Positions 11,073 through 18,110 of a stretch of 64,000 nt of DNA are shown here, one piece after another. The notes under the pieces are model-generated. The model searched no databases, was not told the origin of the DNA, and saw only the letters and a program-made list of their open reading frames with translations. The DNA lies in assembly GCF_004364435.1 (NCBI RefSeq), contig NZ_SOCT01000002.1, positions 682,001-746,000 of the forward strand, read 5' to 3'. The DNA is from Pseudomonas sp. LP_7_YM. Lineage in GTDB: Bacteria; Pseudomonadota; Gammaproteobacteria; Pseudomonadales; Pseudomonadaceae. The translations under genes and the position numbers were made by a program. How positions within the stretch are numbered: position 1 is the first letter of the stretch; the number at the start of each line of letters is the position of its first letter.

Positions 11073-11372
11073 ATGACGAAGTCGGAGTTGATCGAACGAA
11101 TTGTCACCCATCAGGGACTGCTCTCATCCAAAGATGTCGAGCTGGCCATCAAGACCATGCTTGAGCAGATGTCGCAATGCCTTGCCACCGGCGAACGTAT
11201 TGAAATACGGGGCTTTGGTAGCTTCTCCCTACACTACCGCCCGCCTCGTGTGGGGCGCAATCCTAAAACAGGCCAATCCGTCAGTCTTGATGGAAAATTC
11301 GTTCCTCACTTCAAACCCGGCAAAGAGCTGCGCGATCGGGTGAATGAAGAAGAGGAGCATGAGTTCCAATAG
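11073..11372 (+). CDS. ihfB: Integration host factor subunit beta
   Basis: IhfB (HimD) is half of the DNA-bending heterodimer IHF, which shapes promoters, recombination sites and replication origins. The 99-residue sequence has the HU/IHF fold markers, including [10 protein letters not shown] and the minor-groove arm [10 protein letters not shown] whose proline intercalates into DNA. An AAGGG Shine-Dalgarno precedes the ATG. The 210-bp gap after the rpsA terminator should contain its own promoter. In Pseudomonas ihfB marks the left border of the O-antigen locus that ends at wbpM, as it does here. Confidence 0.97.
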   Translation: MTKSELIERIVTHQGLLSSKDVELAIKTMLEQMSQCLATGERIEIRGFGSFSLHYRPPRVGRNPKTGQSVSLDGKFVPHFKPGKELRDRVNEEEEHEFQ

Positions 11373-11390
11373 CCGTATGAGGAGTACTCG

Positions 11391-11630
11391 ATGCGGAATC
11401 TTAAACGTCTCATATTTTTTGTCATCGTGCTGCTGATCGTAGGAGCGACGGTGATTTTTACGCTTGAGAACAAACAGTCTGTGACATTGGTATTTTTTGG
11501 CTGGTCTGCGCCCGAACTCTCCCTGGCGGTTCCGGTAATCCTGGCCCTGTTGGTGGGCATGTTGATTGGCCCTGTGCTGGCCTCAATTGCGCGACTGCGT
11601 AGAAAACCCAAGGCTTCGCGTCTGGCCTGA
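11391..11630 (+). CDS. LapA-domain (DUF1049) inner-membrane protein
   Basis: This small protein of 79 residues has two hydrophobic segments (about 5-25 and 43-66) and a basic C-terminal tail (ARLRRKPKASRLA), the pattern of the lipopolysaccharide assembly protein A domain family. In E. coli LapA works with LapB to control LPS synthesis through LpxC turnover, but lapB is not adjacent here, so that role is inferred from the family only. The ATG lies 18 bp after ihfB, and GAGGAG-like sequence precedes it, so the two are probably cotranscribed. A perfect 7-bp hairpin (CGCGGCC/GGCCGCG, 11635-11651) without a T tract follows. Confidence 0.85.
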   Translation: MRNLKRLIFFVIVLLIVGATVIFTLENKQSVTLVFFGWSAPELSLAVPVILALLVGMLIGPVLASIARLRRKPKASRLA

Positions 11631-11765
11631 CTATCGCGGCCTTTGGCCGCGCAGTACTTCGCCATGCCGAATGATCGCTGCTGCATCCAACTGCTTGCTC
11701 ATTTCATCCAGAAATGTCTCTCCGGCTGATTCTGAAAAATCCCGTAAAACCTCTACGGCTGAATC
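11631..11765 (-). pseudogene. Possible C-terminal remnant of an unidentified gene
   Basis: On the minus strand a 44-codon stretch is open between an in-frame TGA and a TAG at 11633-11631. Its translation has an ordinary, amphipathic protein character (it includes ETFLDEMSKQLDAAAIIRH), but there is no start codon at the front; the only in-frame ATG would give 23 residues. I do not recognise the family. It could be the tail of a gene lost from the O-antigen border, or chance. No function is proposed. Confidence 0.2.
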
Positions 11766-12035
11766 TCACATTCAGTGACGTTAAGCTGCGCCGGTTCAGC
11801 AGCCAATTAAGGGATGCGCAGGCGTTGTCCAAGTGTCATTCATTATGATGGCGGAAGAGTTTCACCGGGTCTTGTAGCCAGTTGCGGATTCGTCAATTGT
11901 TTCTCCTGCTCTGGCTCATTTCAGCCTCTGATGGTTCATGATTTAATATCATTATCAAATCACTTGGGGCGATTTTCAGCGTTTCGAAGATAATTACGCT
12001 TCAGCAATTAACAAAACCTGATTTTTACTGCCTAA
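11766..12035. other. Intergenic region before the O-antigen leader
   Basis: No gene is seen here. The stretch is AT-richer than its surroundings (for example around 11935-12030), as expected for promoter DNA at the edge of an O-antigen locus. The plausible promoter for the phosphomannomutase gene must lie in it, but I cannot point to a convincing -35/-10 pair. Confidence 0.5.
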
Positions 12036-12124
12036 CCCTCGCCTCAAGCTGTCATGCGCGAGGGTAGCGTGCAGCCGGAAAGATGGGCTGCTTCATACTG
12101 AACAGAGGAACCTCCGGGTTTTTT
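12036..12124 (+). promoter_or_regulatory. JUMPstart/ops-like leader with downstream attenuator-like hairpin
   Basis: GAGGGTAGCGTGC at 12060-12072 matches the E. coli ops sequence GGCGGTAGCGTGC at 11 of 13 positions. AGCTGT, also part of the JUMPstart consensus, lies seven bases upstream. CCCTCGC (12036-12042) and GCGAGGG (12058-12064) could pair across this interval. Downstream, AACC-TCCG-GGTT followed by TTTT (12109-12124) resembles a small intrinsic terminator. In enterobacteria such leaders recruit the NusG paralogue RfaH, which suppresses termination in long surface-polysaccharide operons. Use of that mechanism here is inferred. Confidence 0.45.
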
Positions 12125-12144
12125 CGTCGCATAGGTTTTTACAC

Positions 12145-13518
12145 ATGAATCCCGACTATCCCGTTATTCAGACCCGTTGCTTCAAAGCCTACGATATCCG
12201 CGGCCAGGTCCCTAATGATCTGGACTCCGATATCGCCTATCGAATCGGGCGCTCCATGGTGGCGGAGCTGGGTGCCAAAAATATCGTGGTCGGCAGAGAC
12301 ATGCGGCTCGAAAGCCCTGCTCTCGCTCAGGCACTGACCCAGGGGATCCTGGACGCCGGCGCGGACGTGATCGACATCGGCTTGTGCGGAACCGAAGAAG
12401 TGTATTTTGCGACCAGCCACTATGCCGCCGACGGCGGTGTGATGGTTACGGCGAGCCACAACCCTAAAGGTTACAACGGCATGAAGCTGGTCCAGCGCCA
12501 ATCGCGCCCGATCAGTGGCGATACAGGTCTGGACGCTATTCGTCAGCGCGTGGATGACGGGGATTTTGGAGTGGTTTGCGCGCAGCCAGGCAGCGTCAAG
12601 TCTGCACCGGATAAAACTGCCTACATCAAGCACCTCCTGACTTACGTCAAGGACGCCGACCTCAAACCGCTGAAAATCCTTGCTGATCCGGGTAACGGAG
12701 CTGTCGGCCCTGCGCTGGAAGCGATCATGCCCGAGCTTCCGTTCAAATGGGTCATTATCAATGCTGAACCGGATGGCAACTTCCCCAACGGTGTGCCCAA
12801 TCCGCTGCTTCCGGAAAACCGCGAGCTCACTCGCAAGGCGTTACTCGAGCATAAATGTGATCTGGGCCTTGCATGGGACGGCGACTTCGACCGCTGCTTC
12901 TTTTTCGATGAAAACGGCCGATTCGTCGAAGGCTACTACCTCGTGGGCTTACTGGCTGAGATGCTGCTCAAGCAACAACCGGGTTCGAAGATCATTCACG
13001 ACCCGCGGCTGACCTGGAACACCATTGATCAGGTGAATCTGGCGGGCGGTACGCCGGTGTTGTGCAAGACCGGCCATGCGTTCATCAAAGAACGTATGCG
13101 CAAGGAAGATGCGATCTACGGCGGCGAAATGAGCGCGCATCACTATTTCCGCGATTTTGCATACTGCGACAGCGGCATGATCCCGTGGCTATTGGTCACT
13201 GCTTTGATGTCGGTCTCCGGCAAGTCGTTCTCTCAGCTGGTCGATGAGCGCATGGCGGCTTACCCGTGCAGCGGCGAAATCAATTACAAGGTTCAGGACG
13301 TTAAGACCGTTCTGGGCAAAGTGCTGGAGCATTACACGCCCATTTGCTCAAAGATCGATAAAACGGACGGCATCAGTCTCGAGTTCCCTGAGTGGCGGTT
13401 CAATCTGCGTGGTTCGAACACCGAACCTCTGTTGCGACTGAACGTGGAAAGCCGCCGGGATCCACAACTGGTCGAGACCAAGGTCAAGGAAATCGAACAG
13501 CTGCTCAAAGCCGGTTGA
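12145..13518 (+). CDS. Phosphomannomutase, CpsG/ManB type
   Basis: This enzyme interconverts mannose-6-phosphate and mannose-1-phosphate, feeding GDP-mannose and thus rhamnose or mannose polymers. The 457-residue protein is close throughout to enterobacterial CpsG/RfbK, from TRCFKAYDIRGQ to its C-terminus. The phosphoserine loop TASHNPKGYNGMK, the metal loop DGDFDRCFFFD, the sugar loop GGEMSAHHYF and the phosphate loop RGSNTEP are intact. No GDP-mannose pyrophosphorylase or GDP-mannose dehydratase lies nearby, so its product must be used by enzymes encoded elsewhere. The 5' region is preceded by a JUMPstart-like leader. It is distinct from the algC type usually encoded elsewhere in Pseudomonas. 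Confidence 0.92.
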   Translation: MNPDYPVIQTRCFKAYDIRGQVPNDLDSDIAYRIGRSMVAELGAKNIVVGRDMRLESPALAQALTQGILDAGADVIDIGLCGTEEVYFATSHYAADGGVMVTASHNPKGYNGMKLVQRQSRPISGDTGLDAIRQRVDDGDFGVVCAQPGSVKSAPDKTAYIKHLLTYVKDADLKPLKILADPGNGAVGPALEAIMPELPFKWVIINAEPDGNFPNGVPNPLLPENRELTRKALLEHKCDLGLAWDGDFDRCFFFDENGRFVEGYYLVGLLAEMLLKQQPGSKIIHDPRLTWNTIDQVNLAGGTPVLCKTGHAFIKERMRKEDAIYGGEMSAHHYFRDFAYCDSGMIPWLLVTALMSVSGKSFSQLVDERMAAYPCSGEINYKVQDVKTVLGKVLEHYTPICSKIDKTDGISLEFPEWRFNLRGSNTEPLLRLNVESRRDPQLVETKVKEIEQLLKAG

Positions 13519-13634
13519 TTCAAACTGTGCCGCTGTCCCGTGTACGTTCCCGAGATGGCGGCTTAACCCTCTCATATGTGACATCCGGTAGCTGAAGAAA
13601 CAAACACAGCCAACCATTTTATGACGGAACAAAA

Positions 13635-14651
13635 ATGACTCATTGGTGGTTGGCATTTTCAGTAATCGGTTTTTCTTTCGCTTTGACTTATTGGCTTCGA
13701 CAATATGCCTTAAACAAAAGCCTGCTGGATATTCCCAATGGCAGGAGTTCCCATACGGTCCCGACTCCGCGCGGTGGCGGGGTGGCGATCGTCATTGGTT
13801 ATCTGGCCGCACTGACGGTACTGTTTGGTGAAGGCGTGTTGACCCTCTCGGTATTTCTAGCTTTATCTGGTTCGGGGCTCGTTATCGCAGCCCTGGGTTT
13901 CCTGGACGATCACGGACACGTTGCTGCGCGTTGGCGTCTGTTGGGCCATTTCACCGGGGCTGGCTGGGCGTTGTTCTGCCTGGACGGGCTACCGCCGATC
14001 TCCTTGTTTGGCGGTACGCTGGATCTCGGCTGGCTTGGGCATGCGCTGGCGGTGGTTTATCTGGTCTGGCTGCTGAATCTTTACAATTTCATGGATGGCA
14101 TCGATGGCATCGCCAGCGTGGAAGCGGTTTGCGTTTGTGCAGGCGCAGCCCTGATCTACCTGTTAACGGGTCATTTTGAGTTGATATGGCAACCATTGCT
14201 GCTGGCGGCCTCCGTGCTGGGATTTCTGATCTGGAATTTCCCCCCTGCCAAAATCTTCATGGGAGATGCCGGCAGCGGGTTTCTGGGCATCGTTATTGGC
14301 GTTCTATCACTACAGGCGGCATGGATTTCCTCGCAGTTACTCTGGGCATGGCTTATTCTTCTTGGGGTTTTCATCGTAGACGCTACAGTTACCCTCATCC
14401 GTCGCCTCGTCCGAGGAGATAAGATCTATGAGGCTCACCGAAGCCATGCTTACCAGTTCGCCTCGCGAAGATATGGCGAGCACCTTCCGGTGACCTCCGC
14501 AGTCGGTGTAATCAATCTGTTCTGGCTTTTACCGGTCGCTATTGGTGTCACGCAGTTCGGTCTTGATGGTGCGGTCGGCTTGATCGTCGCGTACATCCCG
14601 CTAGTGATTCTTGCATTTTGCTTCAGGGCGGGAGAGCTTGAACGAAACTGA
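13635..14651 (+). CDS. wbpL: WbpL/WecA-family undecaprenyl-phosphate sugar-1-phosphate transferase
   Basis: This integral membrane glycosyltransferase of family 4 (MraY/WecA superfamily) has 338 residues and about 10 hydrophobic segments. It would start O-antigen units by moving an N-acetylated aminosugar 1-phosphate onto undecaprenyl phosphate. Diagnostic motifs are HTVPTPRGGG near residue 40, the acidic FLDD, the catalytic NLYNFMDGIDG, FMGDAGSGFLG and the sugar-specificity loop HRSHAYQ. The 5' part is visibly AT-richer than the housekeeping genes, as is usual for O-antigen loci. It lies directly upstream of wbpM, as in P. aeruginosa. The exact sugar substrate cannot be read from sequence. 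Confidence 0.88.
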   Translation: MTHWWLAFSVIGFSFALTYWLRQYALNKSLLDIPNGRSSHTVPTPRGGGVAIVIGYLAALTVLFGEGVLTLSVFLALSGSGLVIAALGFLDDHGHVAARWRLLGHFTGAGWALFCLDGLPPISLFGGTLDLGWLGHALAVVYLVWLLNLYNFMDGIDGIASVEAVCVCAGAALIYLLTGHFELIWQPLLLAASVLGFLIWNFPPAKIFMGDAGSGFLGIVIGVLSLQAAWISSQLLWAWLILLGVFIVDATVTLIRRLVRGDKIYEAHRSHAYQFASRRYGEHLPVTSAVGVINLFWLLPVAIGVTQFGLDGAVGLIVAYIPLVILAFCFRAGELERN

Positions 14652-14736
14652 AAGGTTCTGGCTGTCGCAAGAGAGTAATTATTGCGAACGCTCGGAATCA
14701 AACGCCCGCGTTTCAGGTCGATAGGAGATTGAACTC

Positions 14737-16746
14737 GTGCTTGAGGGATGGATGAGTAAGTTGCGCGCTATGTTGGTGGCGTTGCCGCGTCGTCAGAAGC
14801 GAATAATTCAGGTGAGCACAGATGTCTGTCTGGTCTGGTTCGCGCTGTGGATGGCTTTTGTGGTTCGCCTTGGAATCGACGAACTCGTCAATCCGCTCGA
14901 AACCCACACCTGGCTGTTCATCAGCGCGCCTGTCATCGCCATCCCGTTGTTCATTCGCATCGGCATGTACAGAGCAGTCATGCGTTATTTCGGCAATGAC
15001 GCTTTGGTGGCAATCATCAAGGCTGTCAGCCTGTCGGCTCTGATTCTGGGCGTAGTCGTCTACCTGTACAGCAACCATCAGCATGTAGTGCCGCGCTCGG
15101 TAATGTTCAATTATTGGTGGCTGAGTCTGGTGATGATTGGAGGGCTGCGGCTCGCGATGCGCCAGTATTTTCTGGGCGACTGGTTTTCCGCCGCGCAGCA
15201 TGTGCCATTTGCCACCCGCGACGACGGTCTTCCCAAGGTCGCAATTTACGGTGCAGGGGCTGCTGGTAACCAACTGGTAGCGGCATTGCGCATGGGACGG
15301 TCCATGCGCCCGGTTGCCTTTATTGACGACGACGACTCGATCTCCAACCGGGTGATTTCCGGTCTGCAGGTCTACAAACCCAAGCACATCCAGCAGATGA
15401 TCGATGTCACGGGCGCACAGGAAATCCTGTTGGCGATCCCGTCATCGGCCAGAACGCGGCGCCGCGAGATTCTCGGCCTGCTGGAGAGTTTTCCGCTTCA
15501 TGTGCGCAGCGTGCCGAATTTTTCCGATCTGGCTGCCGGCAGGGTGAAGGTGGACGATTTGCAGGAGGTAGACATCGCCGACCTGCTGGGCCGCGACGCT
15601 GTCCCGGCGCAGGAAGAGTTGCTGGAACACTGCATCAAGAACCAGTGCGTATTGGTGACCGGGGCCGGCGGCTCCATCGGCTCGGAGCTGTGCCGACAGA
15701 TCGTCCTGCTTAAGCCCACCACGTTGTTGCTGCTCGACCATAGCGAGTTCAACCTCTACACCATCCTGTCGGAATTGGAGCGGCGGATTGCGCGTGAGTC
15801 GTTGAAAGTCAAGGTCCTGCCGATTCTGGGTTCTGTGCGTAATCACTCCAAGCTGCTGGATGTGATGAAGACCTGGCAGGTCGATACGGTTTATCACGCA
15901 GCGGCGTACAAACATGTGCCGATGGTGGAGCACAACATCGCCGAAGGCGTGTTCAACAATGTGGTCGGCACCTTGAATGCCGCACAGGCTGCGTTGCAGG
16001 CAGGCGTGTCCAACTTTGTGCTGATTTCCACCGATAAGGCCGTTCGGCCGACCAATATCATGGGCAGTACCAAAAGGCTGGCCGAGTTGATCCTGCAGGC
16101 GTTGAGCCGGGAAACGGCACCTGTAATGTTTGGTGATCGGGCCAACGTGCATCAGGTCAATAAAACCCGGTTCATCATGGTCCGCTTCGGTAACGTGCTT
16201 GGCTCGTCTGGCTCGGTGATCCCGGTGTTTCACCAACAGATCAAATCAGGCGGTCCACTGACCGTGACCCACCCGAAAATCACGCGTTACTTCATGACCA
16301 TTCCCGAGGCCGCACAGCTGGTTATCCAAGCGGGCTCGATGGGACAGGGCGGCGATGTGTTCGTGCTCGACATGGGCGAGCCGGTGAGGATCATCGAGCT
16401 GGCCGAGAAAATGATTCATCTTTCGGGTTTGAGCATCCGCTCGGAAAAAAATCCACACGGCGACATCTCCATCGAATTCACAGGGCTCAGGCCTGGCGAG
16501 AAACTCTATGAAGAGTTGCTGATTGGCGACAACGTCGCTGTGACCAGCCATCCAATGATCATGAGCGCTCAGGAAGATCATGTGTCATGGGACCTCTTCA
16601 AGCAAAGCCTGTCGCTGCTGCTCAAGGCGCTGGAAGACGATGATTACGCCAAGGTGCGCCAGATATTGGGCGATACCGTCAGCGGCTACGCCCCGGAAGG
16701 CGAAATAGTGGATTGGATACATCAGCAGCGACGCCACGAACCCTGA
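14737..16746 (+). CDS. wbpM: WbpM-type UDP-N-acetylglucosamine 4,6-dehydratase
   Basis: This membrane-anchored nucleotide-sugar dehydratase of 669 residues makes the UDP-4-keto-6-deoxy sugar precursor of N-acetyl-fucosamine, quinovosamine and related sugars for O-antigen. The N-terminal part (to about 150) has four transmembrane segments. A first Rossmann motif GAGAAGNQL starts at residue 172 and a second GAGGSIGSELC at 309. The catalytic region reads STDKA (431-435) then Met442-x3-Lys446, the Met replacing the usual Tyr as known for WbpM. The GTG at 14737 with TAGGAG upstream is used; an ATG at 14752 is an alternative. It forms the right border of the O-antigen locus. Confidence 0.95.
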   Translation: MLEGWMSKLRAMLVALPRRQKRIIQVSTDVCLVWFALWMAFVVRLGIDELVNPLETHTWLFISAPVIAIPLFIRIGMYRAVMRYFGNDALVAIIKAVSLSALILGVVVYLYSNHQHVVPRSVMFNYWWLSLVMIGGLRLAMRQYFLGDWFSAAQHVPFATRDDGLPKVAIYGAGAAGNQLVAALRMGRSMRPVAFIDDDDSISNRVISGLQVYKPKHIQQMIDVTGAQEILLAIPSSARTRRREILGLLESFPLHVRSVPNFSDLAAGRVKVDDLQEVDIADLLGRDAVPAQEELLEHCIKNQCVLVTGAGGSIGSELCRQIVLLKPTTLLLLDHSEFNLYTILSELERRIARESLKVKVLPILGSVRNHSKLLDVMKTWQVDTVYHAAAYKHVPMVEHNIAEGVFNNVVGTLNAAQAALQAGVSNFVLISTDKAVRPTNIMGSTKRLAELILQALSRETAPVMFGDRANVHQVNKTRFIMVRFGNVLGSSGSVIPVFHQQIKSGGPLTVTHPKITRYFMTIPEAAQLVIQAGSMGQGGDVFVLDMGEPVRIIELAEKMIHLSGLSIRSEKNPHGDISIEFTGLRPGEKLYEELLIGDNVAVTSHPMIMSAQEDHVSWDLFKQSLSLLLKALEDDDYAKVRQILGDTVSGYAPEGEIVDWIHQQRRHEP

Positions 16747-16932
16747 GGCCGAAACCTGCGGTTACGCAATGCCTTCGTCCACCCCGTGGCCCAAGACCGC
16801 GGATTTCCCGGGATTGCGGGCCTTAAACATCCCGTCACTTATCCTCGCATTGACCCTCGTCGATCATCGTCTAGGTTTGGGAGGCAGCTCAGGATGCTGC
16901 TTCCCAAACCACGGTGTCATGGAGCGTTAATC

Positions 16933-17265
16933 ATGCGTATTTCCTATCTGTCCTCCCTTCTCTTCGGCTTGCTGGCCAGCACATCCGTTGCGATCAATGC
17001 TGCACCCGCCACGAATGCCGAGGCATCATCCGCCGCAACCGCGGTCGTTGCACCCGTCGGCCAGGGTGTCAAGGTCAATTTGAATACCGCCACCGCGGAA
17101 ACGCTGCAGCAGGAGCTGTCAGGCATTGGTTCAGCCAAGGCGAAGGCAATCGTTGCCTATCGTGAGGAAAACGGTGACTTTACCTCTGTCGACGAATTGA
17201 TCGAAGTCAAAGGCATCGGCAAGGCGATTCTGGACAAGAATCGTGAGCGACTCGCAGTAAATTGA
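16933..17265 (+). CDS. ComEA-like helix-hairpin-helix secreted protein
   Basis: This protein of 110 residues has a signal peptide of about 23 residues (hydrophobic LLFGLLAS, cleavage near AINAAPA), an alanine-rich linker, and a C-terminal double helix-hairpin-helix DNA-binding domain (VNLNTATAETL, LSGIGSAKAKAIVAYR, LIEVKGIGKAIL). This is the ComEA family, periplasmic DNA-binding proteins used in DNA uptake, though whether this host is competent is not shown. The ATG at 16933 with GGAG upstream is chosen over a longer frame that would bury the signal peptide. It follows wbpM as in P. aeruginosa and is closed by a strong terminator. Confidence 0.9.
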   Translation: MRISYLSSLLFGLLASTSVAINAAPATNAEASSAATAVVAPVGQGVKVNLNTATAETLQQELSGIGSAKAKAIVAYREENGDFTSVDELIEVKGIGKAILDKNRERLAVN

Positions 17266-17282
17266 AGAACCCATGACCTGAC

Positions 17283-17311
17283 AAGACCGATCATTGATCG
17301 GTCTTTTTTTG
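17283..17311 (+). terminator. Rho-independent terminator after the comEA-like gene
   Basis: AAGACCGATCA and TGATCGGTCTT form a perfect 11-bp stem around a single T, followed by a run of T. Confidence 0.93.
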
Positions 17312-17430
17312 CCCGGCATTCGTAAAGCCTGTTTGCCAGTGACAAGCAAGGCACATGTTGATGCGTGATCGTGTCACCACAGGGACGCTCAATCTGGAAA
17401 AATCCTGTCGGAGGTGACGAGGGATCTCCA

Positions 17431-17997
17431 TCAGACATCGGCGATGTATTGCTTGAGTTGCTCACGGGTGGTTTGCAGAATGCGCTCGGCCAGCTGCGGA
17501 TCTTTGGCACTGCGAGCCAGCACCAACGCACCTACCAGCCCCGACAGGAGCATCAAACTCTTATCGCCAGCCTGCGGCACTGTCGACATACCGGCTTCAA
17601 GCTCGGACAACACCTGGTGGATCAACTTGTCGGTGCTCTCACTGGGCTGACCACGCTGGCCCAACTCCGCCGACATGGTGGGCAGGGGGCAGCCCCACTC
17701 AGGGTGATCACGGTGTTCGGACGTCAGGTACATATCAACAAAGGCCAAGGCCGAATGATCATCCGCCAACGTTTGGGCTCTTAACCCTTCGACCTGATCC
17801 ATCGCACAACGCAGGGCTTTTTCGACCAAGTCATCCTTGGATTTGAAATGGGCATAAAAACCACCGTGGGTCAGACCCAACGCTTTCATCAGCGGCTGCA
17901 AACCGGTGGCGCCGATGCCATCACGGCGAAAGCGCGCGGCGGCTTCGTGGAGAATGCGATGATGGGTTTGGGCTTTGTGATCTTCGGCGTAACGCAT
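17431..17997 (-). CDS. TetR/AcrR-family transcriptional regulator
   Basis: The 188-residue protein has an N-terminal TetR helix-turn-helix (about residues 10-55, including LMKALGLTHGGFYAHFKSKDDL) and a C-terminal ligand-binding domain with the GCPLPTMSAELGQRG segment seen in the QacR/TetR_C subgroup that often controls oxidoreductases or efflux pumps. No efflux or enzyme gene is divergent from it: upstream on the same strand is the large helicase, 113 bp away. Its target is therefore unknown. It could simply control itself, or it may be a leftover of a relocated regulator-target pair. Confidence 0.88.
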   Translation of the reverse strand: MRYAEDHKAQTHHRILHEAAARFRRDGIGATGLQPLMKALGLTHGGFYAHFKSKDDLVEKALRCAMDQVEGLRAQTLADDHSALAFVDMYLTSEHRDHPEWGCPLPTMSAELGQRGQPSESTDKLIHQVLSELEAGMSTVPQAGDKSLMLLSGLVGALVLARSAKDPQLAERILQTTREQLKQYIADV

Positions 17998-18110
17998 TGG
18001 ACGAGCCTCCCGACTTTGGCCCTTTAAGGGTACGAGACATTTTTACACGTATAGCAAGCCTATGCAGTACCCCCTTTTTCGGGTTGCATGGCCATTGGTC
18101 AAAAGGGCAT

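Noticed and set aside
13562..13626. Possible second start region for the WbpL-type gene further upstream
   Set aside because: There is no in-frame start with a ribosome-binding site; ATG 13635 gives the full first helix and motif set.
17998..18110. GGGTAC/GTACCC inverted repeat between the helicase and the TetR gene as a TetR operator
   Set aside because: The arms are short and widely separated, and there is no second gene whose control it would explain. Left as an unassigned promoter region.
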